Positions 26,160-34,284 of a DNA stretch of 64,000 nucleotides are shown in pieces. The notes beneath the pieces were generated by a model. The model had not been told where the DNA came from. It saw nothing but the letters and a program-made list of their open reading frames with translations, and did not search any database. The translations under genes were made by a program, and so were the position numbers. The stretch lies in contig NZ_JACYOF010000008.1 of the NCBI RefSeq assembly GCF_014932895.1, positions 62,001 through 126,000 of the forward strand. Reading direction: 5' to 3'. Numbering within the stretch: the stretch's first letter is position 1; every line of letters starts with the position of its first letter. This DNA comes from Bacillus thuringiensis. Its GTDB lineage: Bacteria; Bacillota; Bacilli; Bacillales; Bacillaceae_G.

Positions 26160-27662
26160 ATGACACAACACGAAGAACAGCAAGAAAGCAAGAACAAAAA
26201 GCATATGTTTCCATCCCTTTCGGAAAACGTTAATTATATTGAAAATAAACTTTTCCATTCGGACGATATAAAAAAATTAGATATCCCTTTTCAAAATGGA
26301 AAAGGAACAATCTTATATATCGAATCTTTAGCAGACCCAAATTTAATTCATCAATTAGCCCTTGAGCCATTATTAACTCGATCTGATTTGTCTTTAGATC
26401 AAGCTTTTTCTACATTGAATATGAAAAAAGAAACGAATTTAAATTATGGCGTGCAGCTTTTATTACAAGGTAAATCATTATATTTTCATGAGTATATCGA
26501 AAGCTTTTGTATTTTTGAAACAGCTCTATCTTTAAAAAGAGATATAGCAGAGCCTGATAATGAAGGAATTGTACGCGGACCACATACTGGTTTTGTAGAG
26601 GATCTAGCAACTAATTTAACCTCTATTCGTAAACTTATTAAGAGTCCAAATTTAGTTGTTAAGTATTTTACACTCGGTGAAGAAATGCACACGAAAGTGG
26701 CAATTACTTATATTCAAAATATAGCTAATGATGATCTCGTTACAGAAGTGAAAAGAAGATTAGAAATGATCAAAACGGATGCATTAATGCCACCAGGTTA
26801 CATACAAGAATTTATAGAAGATACGTCTTTCTCACCATTCCCGCAGCAATTAAATACAGAGCGTCCAGATAGAGTCGTTGCAAATTTAATGGAGGGACGA
26901 GTTGCTATTTTATCTGATGGAGATCCAACAGCTCTTATCGTTCCCGTTACGTTATTCGCTTTCTATCAATCACCAGATGATTATAATAATCGCTGGATTG
27001 TCGGTTCTTTCGTCCGAATGATTCGCTTAGTGAGTTTCTTGATTGCCTTTCTCTTACCAGCTATATATATCGCAACCGTCGCTTTTCATCCTGATGTGTT
27101 ACCGCTCGAACTCGTTTATACAATTAAAGCTTCATTAGAAAAAGTACCGCTCCCTCCCATTCTTGAAGCCCTCTTAATGGAATTGATCTTCGAATTATTA
27201 CGGGAAGCTGGTATTCGCCTGCCAAGCCGTGTTGGACAAACAATCGGTATTGTAGGTGGTTTAGTAATCGGTGATGCAATCGTAAAAGCTGGACTCGTTT
27301 CTTACACAATGATTATCGTTGTAGCTTTGACTGCGATTTCATCTTTTCTTGTTCCATCAAATGATATGAGTTCAGCAGTTCGAATCCTTCGTTTTCCATT
27401 AATGATTCTGGCTGCCATATTCGGATATGTAGGAATATCATTTGGCCTAATTATAACTTTCGTTCACTTATGTCAGCTACACTCATTTCATACACCATAT
27501 CTTTCTCCTGTTGCCCCGATGCGGATAAAAGATATGAAAGATTCTTTTGTAAGACTTCCAATTTGGTCGTTTTGGGAACGCCCACATGATCCAAAGCCAA
27601 AAAAAATGCAACGACAACATGTGACGAGAGAGGATGAGAACGGTGACAAACACACAAAATAA
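26160..27662 (+). CDS. Spore germination receptor subunit A (GerA family)
   Basis: 500 residues from an ATG six bases after AGAGGTGG; a GTG three codons earlier overlaps that site. A large hydrophilic N-terminal domain (about 1-270) carries the GerA-family signature around SFSPFPQQLNTERPDRV and GRVAILSDGDPTALIVP, followed by five or so membrane helices (about 285-450). It is the A subunit of a germinant receptor in the spore inner membrane. The operon order is A-B-C. By my recollection of B. anthracis gene order near the trehalose genes it may be gerL, but sequence alone does not prove that. Confidence 0.92.
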   Translation: MTQHEEQQESKNKKHMFPSLSENVNYIENKLFHSDDIKKLDIPFQNGKGTILYIESLADPNLIHQLALEPLLTRSDLSLDQAFSTLNMKKETNLNYGVQLLLQGKSLYFHEYIESFCIFETALSLKRDIAEPDNEGIVRGPHTGFVEDLATNLTSIRKLIKSPNLVVKYFTLGEEMHTKVAITYIQNIANDDLVTEVKRRLEMIKTDALMPPGYIQEFIEDTSFSPFPQQLNTERPDRVVANLMEGRVAILSDGDPTALIVPVTLFAFYQSPDDYNNRWIVGSFVRMIRLVSFLIAFLLPAIYIATVAFHPDVLPLELVYTIKASLEKVPLPPILEALLMELIFELLREAGIRLPSRVGQTIGIVGGLVIGDAIVKAGLVSYTMIIVVALTAISSFLVPSNDMSSAVRILRFPLMILAAIFGYVGISFGLIITFVHLCQLHSFHTPYLSPVAPMRIKDMKDSFVRLPIWSFWERPHDPKPKKMQRQHVTREDENGDKHTK

Positions 27663-28749
27663 AATTTCGCTTGTTCAATTTACCTTTTTCGTTATTCAAT
27701 GCCAAATCGGGGTTGGTATACTTTCTCTACCAAACCGTCTTCACCCAATAGCGAAAGGCGGTGGATGGATTTCTGTACTCATCGCTGGGCTGGCAATTCA
27801 ACTTATCATTTTACTTATGTGGTTTTTATTAAGAAGGTTTCCTGATGTGGATATGTATGAAATTACTTCTATGATGTTTGGTAATAAATTCGGAAAACTA
27901 TTAGGTTTTTCTTACGTTTTTTATTTTATCCTTATTGGTATGACGGTTATGTTGAATGCTTGTAATGTCATTAAAGTATGGGTGTTACAAGCAACCCCTT
28001 GGTCTGCAATTCTCATATTATGTACCATAGCTTGTTGTTATGTAGCTTATAATACTTTTAAAGTCATCGTACGATTTTATGTCCTGGCCTCTATTCTCGT
28101 TTTTCCCATGGCTCTTTTAATTGCTCTTGGGCTGACACGGGCTGACTTTTCTTATATTTTCCCCATTACAGAGGCTGGATGGTGGAATATTATTCAAGCA
28201 TCAAAAGAAACAATTACAGCCATGTATGGCTTTGAAATTATTCTTATCGCTTTTCCAAAAGTAAATGGGAACCCTGTAGCAAGACTAAAAGCCATTTCTA
28301 TCGCTAATGGATTTGTAACACTTTTTTATACTTTCACTGTTTGGATTTGCTTTGTCGTATTTAGTCCCAAGCAAGTCGAGCTTATTCCAGAGCCAGTTGC
28401 TTACTTACTACGCTCCTTACATATTGGGATTATAGACCGGACTGATTTACTTTTCATACCAATATGGATGATAACAGTTGTGGCTTCTATTGCTAGTTAT
28501 TATTGTGCTGCTTCAATAGGAATTGAACATATATTCAACCTTGCTAATCATAAAAAAGCTGTTCCAATCGTTGGTATTATTGCTTTTAGTGTAGCCTTAT
28601 TTATAGATACACCAGAAGAATTAAAAGTACTTGCGCAATTTACTGATAAATTCACCTATATTTTTATTTTAATCTTACCTTTTCTATTTCTTCTTTATTC
28701 CTTATTCAGAAATAAGAAAGGAGAACAATATGCACAAAAAAATAACTAA
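27634..28749 (+). CDS. Spore germination receptor subunit B (GerAB/APC-like)
   Basis: 371 residues, about ten membrane helices, of the GerAB/endospore germination permease family related to amino-acid transporters (IGVGILSLPNRL in helix 1). This subunit is thought to bind the germinant. The ATG at 27634 lies inside the end of subunit A (29-bp overlap); a GTG at 27643 is an alternative with better spacing from GAGAGG. Translational coupling within the operon is likely. Confidence 0.92.
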   Translation: MRTVTNTQNKISLVQFTFFVIQCQIGVGILSLPNRLHPIAKGGGWISVLIAGLAIQLIILLMWFLLRRFPDVDMYEITSMMFGNKFGKLLGFSYVFYFILIGMTVMLNACNVIKVWVLQATPWSAILILCTIACCYVAYNTFKVIVRFYVLASILVFPMALLIALGLTRADFSYIFPITEAGWWNIIQASKETITAMYGFEIILIAFPKVNGNPVARLKAISIANGFVTLFYTFTVWICFVVFSPKQVELIPEPVAYLLRSLHIGIIDRTDLLFIPIWMITVVASIASYYCAASIGIEHIFNLANHKKAVPIVGIIAFSVALFIDTPEELKVLAQFTDKFTYIFILILPFLFLLYSLFRNKKGEQYAQKNN

Positions 28750-29854
28750 ATTAAGTTTGATATTATGTGCTAGTTCCCTCCTTTCTGGCTGTTGGGATCA
28801 AGAACCATTAAGGGAGGCAAGGTTAGCTTATAGTATTGGATGCGATATTACAGAAGAGAACAAGCTTCAGCAAACAATTGAACTCGTAAAAAGCTCAAGC
28901 GGAGAGCAATCTTCATTCGAGAATGAAGTACATTCAGCAACTGGGCATAACATAAGGGATACAAGCGATGCACTAAAAAAAAATGTGACTGGTAATATTC
29001 GTTATTTTAAATATGGCGTTCAATTACTAGGAACAAAAATTCTAAAAAAAGGCATACTACCCTATTTAGATGTCAGCTTTCGAGACCCAACAAACCCAAC
29101 TGCTTTAGTAAAACTTATTGCAGTAGATGGTGAAACATCCAAGGTACTCGAAAAAAAGAAAGTAGGAAATTTACTAATTGGAGACTTTCTAAAGAAAAAA
29201 GTGAACAGCTTAGAAGATATGAGCGTGTTTCCGAAAGAAACTTTAGAAACAGTCGCTACAAAAATGTTAGATCCCGGTAAAGATTTCACTCTCCCTTCTA
29301 TAAAAATAAAAGGAAAAGAAGTGATTACAGACGGGTTAGCTTTATTTAATAAAGACAAATTAACTGGACATTTACCCCTGAAACGAGCTGTTTTATTCGT
29401 GTTATTAACCGGAAAAATGGGAACAAGTGCCCGTATAACCCAAAAACTTACTAGCGATGAATCAGAGAAGACATCTGATTATTTAACAATGGAAGTGAGC
29501 AATCGGAAATTAAAACGAGACTTAAAAATAAAAACAGATAAAAAAGGAAATGTTTATGCTCACATTAAGCTTCAACTAAAAGTGATAGCACTTGAATCTC
29601 CGAGAGATAATCTATATACAATGGCTGACAGAAAAAAACTAAATAAAGAACTTTCTAAACAACTTACGAAAGAAGCGAAAAAAATAACAAACAAACTACA
29701 AAAAGCAAATTGTGATGCTTTCGGAATCGGAAGACATCTTATCGCTTATCATCCTGATTTATGGAAGAAAAAAAATTGGAATAAAGATTATGCAAAAGTG
29801 AAATTCAAGACCGAAGTAGAAGTAAGCATTTTATATAGTGGTGTCTTAAAATAA
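28730..29854 (+). CDS. Spore germination receptor subunit C lipoprotein (GerAC)
   Basis: 374 residues: lipoprotein signal with LLSGCWDQEP (Cys 21), then the GerAC N-terminal and C-terminal domains; the GCWD motif is diagnostic of the family. It is lipid-anchored to the outer face of the spore inner membrane and completes the receptor. The start overlaps subunit B by 20 bp and has AAAGGAGAACAAT before the ATG. The terminator follows at once. Ger operons are normally expressed in the forespore. Confidence 0.92.
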   Translation: MHKKITKLSLILCASSLLSGCWDQEPLREARLAYSIGCDITEENKLQQTIELVKSSSGEQSSFENEVHSATGHNIRDTSDALKKNVTGNIRYFKYGVQLLGTKILKKGILPYLDVSFRDPTNPTALVKLIAVDGETSKVLEKKKVGNLLIGDFLKKKVNSLEDMSVFPKETLETVATKMLDPGKDFTLPSIKIKGKEVITDGLALFNKDKLTGHLPLKRAVLFVLLTGKMGTSARITQKLTSDESEKTSDYLTMEVSNRKLKRDLKIKTDKKGNVYAHIKLQLKVIALESPRDNLYTMADRKKLNKELSKQLTKEAKKITNKLQKANCDAFGIGRHLIAYHPDLWKKKNWNKDYAKVKFKTEVEVSILYSGVLK

Positions 29855-29889
29855 AAAGATTGTATGCCACTCAGGCATACAATCTTTAT
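29855..29889. terminator. Bidirectional terminator between ger operon and treA
   Basis: Perfect 14-bp stem AAAGATTGTATGCC/GGCATACAATCTTT between converging genes; it overlaps the treA stop. Confidence 0.88.
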
Positions 29890-31547
29890 TTCGTATATCG
29901 ATATACAATTGATTCATACGGTCTTAAGTTAAGATTTTTAATATCCATACTCGAATCTTTATAATTTGATAAAACTATTTCTTGTTTCATTCCATCTAAT
30001 TGAACATGAGCTGGTACAGAATACGTTATTTCTTCTCCGTAAAAGTTATTTATAACAAGTAGTACTTCATTCTCTGCAGTACGCGTATATGCCCAAATTT
30101 TAGGATGATTTTCATCTAAAATAGCATATTCTCCTTCTGTAATAACATCATATGTTTTTCTTAGTTCAATTAGTTTTTTATAATGATAAAATACAGATTC
30201 TTTCTCTTCTAACGCTTTTCCCACATTAATTTCTTTATAATTATCAGCAACTGTAATCCAAGGTGTACTTGTTGTAAAACCGCTGTTCACCTCTTCATTC
30301 CACTGCATTGGAGTACGAGAATTGTCACGAGATTTTTGTTTTAAAATCCCTATAATTTCTTCTTTTGATAATCCCTCTTCTAGTTTTATATCGTATATAT
30401 TTAACGATTCCACATCACGATATTGGTCGATGGATTCGAATTTAGGATTCGTCATACCGATTTCTTCTCCTTGATAAATGTAAGGCGTTCCTTGCAACAT
30501 ATGCATAGCTGTCGCTAACATTTTTGCAGATTCATTTCGATACTTTCCATCATCGCCGAAGCGTGACACAATGCGAGGTTGATCATGATTACACCAGAAT
30601 AATGCATTCCATCCTCCGCCCTTTTGCATTTCAATTTGCCAATTAGACATAATCTCTTTTAATTTAATGAAATCAAAATCTGCTTTCGTCCACTTATCAC
30701 CATTTGGATAATCTACCTTCAAATGATGGAAGCTAAACGTCATACTTAGTTCATTTCGCTCAGGGTTTGAGTATTTAATACAATTATCAATTGTCGTAGA
30801 TGACATTTCTCCTACTGTAATTACCTCTTTCCCTTCAAACACATTTCGATTCATCTCTTGTAAATATTCATGGACACGCGGACCATCTGTATAATATTTA
30901 CGTCCATCACTTGTCGCAGTACTTCCGTCATCATTTAAGAAACGTTGGTCTTTTGAAATTAAGTTAATAACATCAAGGCGGAATCCAGTTACCCCTTTAT
31001 CAAGCCAAAAGCGCATCATATCATACACTTCTTCACGGAGCTTTTCATTTTCCCAATTTAAATCCGCTTGTGTCTCATCAAATAGATGTAAAAAATATTG
31101 CTCAGTCTTTTCATCATACTTCCAAGCAGACCCACCAAACTTAGACTGCCAATTATTTTTTTCATCACGCCAAATATAGTAATTGCGATATGGACTATTT
31201 TTATCTTCCTTCGCTTCCTTAAACCACTTATGCTCCGTCGAACTATGGTTTACAACGATATCGAGCATGATTTCAATATCACGTTCTTTTGCTTTTTCTA
31301 AAAGTTCTTCAAACTCTTCCATCGTTCCGTAAGATGGATCAATGCTGTAATAATCACTTACATCATATCCATTATCATTTTGTGGTGATTGGTATATCGG
31401 TGTTAACCAAATATAATCTACTCCAAGTTTTTGTAAATAATCTAGTTTCTCTGTAACTCCTTTTATATCACCGGTTTCTTTATTGTAATAACTATTAAAG
31501 CTCTTCGGATAAATTTGATAGACTACACTTTTATGCCAATCCTTCAT
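29886..31547 (-). CDS. treA: Alpha,alpha-phosphotrehalase
   Basis: 553 residues, glycoside hydrolase family 13. Conserved regions include DYIWLTPIYQSPQNDNGYDVSDY's start, DIVVNHSS, the nucleophile in FRLDVINLI, the acid/base Glu in ITVGEMSS and the final WCNHDQPR. It splits trehalose 6-phosphate into glucose and glucose 6-phosphate in the cytoplasm. The ATG at 31547 follows AGGAGGAAGTTAAAC. It is downstream of treP in the same transcript and complements the PTS uptake. Confidence 0.93.
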   Translation of the reverse strand: MKDWHKSVVYQIYPKSFNSYYNKETGDIKGVTEKLDYLQKLGVDYIWLTPIYQSPQNDNGYDVSDYYSIDPSYGTMEEFEELLEKAKERDIEIMLDIVVNHSSTEHKWFKEAKEDKNSPYRNYYIWRDEKNNWQSKFGGSAWKYDEKTEQYFLHLFDETQADLNWENEKLREEVYDMMRFWLDKGVTGFRLDVINLISKDQRFLNDDGSTATSDGRKYYTDGPRVHEYLQEMNRNVFEGKEVITVGEMSSTTIDNCIKYSNPERNELSMTFSFHHLKVDYPNGDKWTKADFDFIKLKEIMSNWQIEMQKGGGWNALFWCNHDQPRIVSRFGDDGKYRNESAKMLATAMHMLQGTPYIYQGEEIGMTNPKFESIDQYRDVESLNIYDIKLEEGLSKEEIIGILKQKSRDNSRTPMQWNEEVNSGFTTSTPWITVADNYKEINVGKALEEKESVFYHYKKLIELRKTYDVITEGEYAILDENHPKIWAYTRTAENEVLLVINNFYGEEITYSVPAHVQLDGMKQEIVLSNYKDSSMDIKNLNLRPYESIVYRYTK

Positions 31548-31560
31548 GTTTAACTTCCTC

Positions 31561-32988
31561 CTACTTCTGTTTAACTCTTTTTGCAAATAACCATGTTAAC
31601 GCAAATGGGATTACAACCGCGATAATCATTCCTACAATAAACATTGGAATCGATTTCGGAATAATAGAAATAAATGCTGGCAGTCCGCCAATTCCGATAG
31701 CAGGTGCTAATACGCCATTTAACGTAATAAATATCGCTGCTACAGCCGATCCTATAATCGCTGCATAGAACGGGAATTTATTTCGTAAGTTTACACCAAA
31801 CATCGCTGGCTCTGTAATACCGAAGTACGCTGAAATCGCTGATGTTGATGCCATGCTTTTATCATTTTGATTTTTAGAAATCCAGAACATTGCTAGTGCC
31901 GCACTACCTTGCGCAATGTTAGAAAGAGCGATCATTGGCCAAATAAATGTACCACCGTGCTGCGCGATTAATTGTAAATCGATTGCAATAAACATATGGT
32001 GCATACCTGTAATAACTAATGGCGCATATAATGCTCCAAATAATACTGCTCCAACTACTGGTACTGTTTCATATACACCTACTAAGCCAGCTGTTAATAA
32101 ATCTCCAATATGACGTGTAACTGGACCGATAATTCCTAATGCTAACACACCTGTTACAACGATTGTTGTAATTGGTACAACTAATAATTGAATCGCATTT
32201 GGTACATGTTTCTTTAAGAAGATCTCTACTTTACTCAATACAAATGCCGCTACTAAAACCGGTAGGATTTGCCCTTGATACCCAACTTTTTCAATTTGGA
32301 ATAACCCTAATATGTTGAAGTACTCAATTTTTTGACCATCTAATCCTGCTGCTGCTTTCCCGTAATTCCAAGCATTTAATAAATCCGGATGTACGAGCAT
32401 TAATCCCATAACAATCCCTAGTATTGGACTACCGCCAAAACGCTTCGTCGCTGACCAACCAACAAGTGCCGGTAAGAATACGAATGCTGTATTGGCCATC
32501 ATATTAATTAAATCCCAAAGCCCGCCTAAGTTCGGATAAACATCTAATAAATTTTTCCCATCAAAAAATAAGTCCTTTGCCCCTAATAGATTGTTAATTC
32601 CCATTAGTAAACCAGCTGTTACGATTGCTGGTAATATCGGCATAAATACATCCGAAAATATTTTTACGAACTTTTGAGCTGGATTTAACTTTTGGTTTCC
32701 AGAATCTTTTACGTCAGCTACAGTCGATTCCTTCATGCCTGCAAGCGTTATCAATTCAGCGTAAACACGATCCACGTCCCCTGGCCCAATTACAATTTGA
32801 AATATTCCAGCGTTATGAAACGCCCCTTTCACTAATGAAACAGATTGTAAGTTATCATTATCTATTTTACTTTCATCTTTTAAAGCGATACGGAGCCTCG
32901 TCACACAGTGCGCAGCTTGTTCAATATTGTCTTTTCCACCAATGTACTGCAACACTTCCTCTGCTGTTTTACGATAGTCTTTCCCCAT
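31561..32988 (-). CDS. treP: PTS trehalose-specific EIIBC component
   Basis: 475 residues: an N-terminal EIIB domain (about 1-85) with the phosphorylated Cys in AAHCVTRLR (about 28), and an EIIC membrane domain (about 105-470; motif GITEPAMFGVN near 390). It imports trehalose with phosphorylation to trehalose 6-phosphate. No EIIA domain is fused, so a glucose-type EIIA must be supplied in trans. It is expressed with treA from a promoter carrying TreR and CcpA sites. Confidence 0.93.
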   Translation of the reverse strand: MGKDYRKTAEEVLQYIGGKDNIEQAAHCVTRLRIALKDESKIDNDNLQSVSLVKGAFHNAGIFQIVIGPGDVDRVYAELITLAGMKESTVADVKDSGNQKLNPAQKFVKIFSDVFMPILPAIVTAGLLMGINNLLGAKDLFFDGKNLLDVYPNLGGLWDLINMMANTAFVFLPALVGWSATKRFGGSPILGIVMGLMLVHPDLLNAWNYGKAAAGLDGQKIEYFNILGLFQIEKVGYQGQILPVLVAAFVLSKVEIFLKKHVPNAIQLLVVPITTIVVTGVLALGIIGPVTRHIGDLLTAGLVGVYETVPVVGAVLFGALYAPLVITGMHHMFIAIDLQLIAQHGGTFIWPMIALSNIAQGSAALAMFWISKNQNDKSMASTSAISAYFGITEPAMFGVNLRNKFPFYAAIIGSAVAAIFITLNGVLAPAIGIGGLPAFISIIPKSIPMFIVGMIIAVVIPFALTWLFAKRVKQK

Positions 32989-33012
32989 ATTTCCATCCCT
33001 CTTTTCTTTTTT

Positions 33013-33026
33013 TGATACCGTTTACA
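33013..33026 (-). promoter_or_regulatory. cre site (CcpA) in the treP leader
   Basis: On the minus strand TGTAAACGGTATCA matches the catabolite-responsive element pattern at every defined position. It lies just downstream of the deduced -10 box, where CcpA would block transcription. Confidence 0.75.
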
Positions 33027-33031
33027 CTTAC

Positions 33032-33060
33032 ATATTAACTCGTATATATAAGTTAGTCAA
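33032..33060 (-). promoter_or_regulatory. SigA promoter of treP-treA
   Basis: On the minus strand TTGACT and TAATAT are separated by 17 bp, a near-consensus vegetative promoter. Confidence 0.8.
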
Positions 33061-33077
33061 CACTCGTATATACGAGT
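33037..33077 (-). promoter_or_regulatory. Tandem TreR operators
   Basis: Two related palindromes, AACTCGTATATATAAGTT (33037-33054) and ACTCGTATATACGAGT (33062-33077). The first fills the spacer between -35 and -10 and the second lies just upstream. The core TATATA with flanking CG resembles the B. subtilis TreR operator. Confidence 0.75.
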
Positions 33078-33092
33078 TGGTGGTTTTTTTAT

Positions 33093-33125
33093 AAAAAAAA
33101 GGTGAAACGTTATTTCGTTTCACCT
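33093..33125 (-). terminator. Terminator of treR
   Basis: AGGTGAAACG/CGTTTCACCT hairpin followed on the minus strand by eight T; it isolates treR from treP-treA. Confidence 0.88.
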
Positions 33126-33127
33126 CT

Positions 33128-33838
33128 TTACTTTCTTCGCGCCACATCCGAAAAGTGAAAAATATCTAAGCGGTGACGTGATTCCGTATATTCGAACTGA
33201 CTCCCATCGTATAAATGAGTAAAGTTTTTTACAACGACAACATAGTCTGTGCCATTTAAATCTAAATACTTTCGGTCATCATCTGTACATGGTTGTACTT
33301 CAATTACCCTCTGTGAATAGCTAATATGTAGCCCTAGTTCTTTCTCAATGTATTTATAAATCGATGCAGTTGCAATTTCTTTCGTTAATCCTGGAATATA
33401 TTCCGATACAAAATGGTTTATATCTAAAATTACTTTTTCTCCATCAATATTTCGTACGCGTTTCATATGATCTATTTCTGTTTTTTCTTTCACGTTTAAT
33501 AGTTTTGCAACCTCTTTTGTCGCTTTTACTTTCTCCATTTCCACGACCTCTGTAATACAATGACGTCCTAAACGCTCATTTTCTTCTTGAAAACTTACAA
33601 TACCGCCAAAATTAAACTCAATATTTTTTCGCTTTAAAACAAAAACACCTTTTCCATGTATTTTTTGAACATATCCACGCTCTTGCAATAAATCTACCGC
33701 TTTTCTTACAGTGCCTCGGCTTGCTTCATACTGCTTCATTAATTCAGTTTCTGATGGGATTTTGCATCCCTCTTTTAATTGTTTATTATCAATAGACTTA
33801 CTGATTTCTGTATAAATTTGTTCATACTTACTCATCAT
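33128..33838 (-). CDS. treR: Trehalose operon repressor, GntR family
   Basis: 236 residues: an N-terminal GntR winged helix (about 1-70; IPSETELMKQYEASRGTVRKAVDLL region) and a C-terminal UTRA ligand domain (about 90-230). In B. subtilis TreR releases DNA on binding trehalose 6-phosphate. It is transcribed upstream of treP but separated by a terminator and by its operators, unlike the treP-treA-treR order of B. subtilis. ATG codons at 33838 and 33835 are both possible starts. Confidence 0.9.
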   Translation of the reverse strand: MMSKYEQIYTEISKSIDNKQLKEGCKIPSETELMKQYEASRGTVRKAVDLLQERGYVQKIHGKGVFVLKRKNIEFNFGGIVSFQEENERLGRHCITEVVEMEKVKATKEVAKLLNVKEKTEIDHMKRVRNIDGEKVILDINHFVSEYIPGLTKEIATASIYKYIEKELGLHISYSQRVIEVQPCTDDDRKYLDLNGTDYVVVVKNFTHLYDGSQFEYTESRHRLDIFHFSDVARRK

Positions 33839-33989
33839 CTACAATAGCCCCTTGTCACCTTCTAATTCTATATGTATTATACCACGCTACACTCTTCTGC
33901 CAATCTCTCACTTATTTTCCAGTACAAGAAAAATATAGGCAAATATTTAATCTCTAAGACGTATTTTTATAAAAAAATTTATATTTTTC

Positions 33990-34018
33990 TTTTCATTCAA
34001 AAAAACATGTAGTATACT
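33990..34018 (+). promoter_or_regulatory. Probable promoter of the histidine leader/permease transcript
   Basis: TATACT at 34013-34018 is a good -10 box; the -35 (TTTCAT, 33991-33996) is weak with 16-bp spacing. Transcription would begin near 34025, just before the leader peptide. Confidence 0.5.
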
Positions 34019-34054
34019 AACTTCAAAATCAGAGGAGAAAGGGAGCAAAGAACT

Positions 34055-34111
34055 ATGCTTACTTATACAACTGTAGTTACATTTGCACAAAAACATCATC
34101 ATCATACTTAA
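34055..34111 (+). CDS. Histidine leader peptide (18 aa, four consecutive His codons)
   Basis: The frame reads MLTYTTVVTFAQKHHHHT and stops at 34109-34111. A purine-rich ribosome site (AGGAGAAAGGGAG) precedes the ATG. Four CAT codons in a row next to the stop, followed by mutually exclusive RNA hairpins and a terminator ahead of an amino-acid permease, are the hallmark of ribosome-mediated attenuation. The peptide itself probably has no function; its translation senses charged tRNA-His. Confidence 0.88.
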   Translation: MLTYTTVVTFAQKHHHHT

Positions 34112-34221
34112 CCCTTGAAACCTAGCGGAAAAATTACGCGTAGGTACAAGGGTTATTCCCGTTGTACCTACGTTAGGCGAAGAGCCATGTAGGTATTTTT
34201 TATCTACATGGCTCTTTTTTT
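34110..34221 (+). promoter_or_regulatory. Transcription attenuator (histidine-responsive) upstream of the permease
   Basis: Competing pairings are visible. 1:2 joins 34110-34127 (AACCCTTG, CCTA) with 34137-34154 (TAGG, CAAGGGTT). 2:3 joins 34139-34152 (CGTAGGTACAAGGG) with 34158-34172. 3:4 joins CCTAC/GGC at 34167-34178 with GCC/GTAGG at 34184-34193. 4:5 is the terminator AGAGCCATGTAG/CTACATGGCTCT (34181-34215) plus T-run. A ribosome at the stop codon covers segment 1, so 2:3 and the terminator form. A ribosome stalled at the first His codons leaves 1 free, 1:2 forms, and 3:4 blocks the terminator. The logic predicts expression when histidine is scarce. Confidence 0.85.
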
Positions 34222-34284
34222 ATTGCCAAAAAGCTAGTAAAAAATGATGTTTAAGCAAAACTTACTACAAAGGAGTTAACAAAA

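Noticed and set aside
34094-34111. Possible T-box riboswitch upstream of the 34285 permease.
   Set aside because: No T-box bulge sequence (TGGNACCGCG-like) or specifier loop is visible; the His-rich leader peptide and overlapping hairpins explain the region better.
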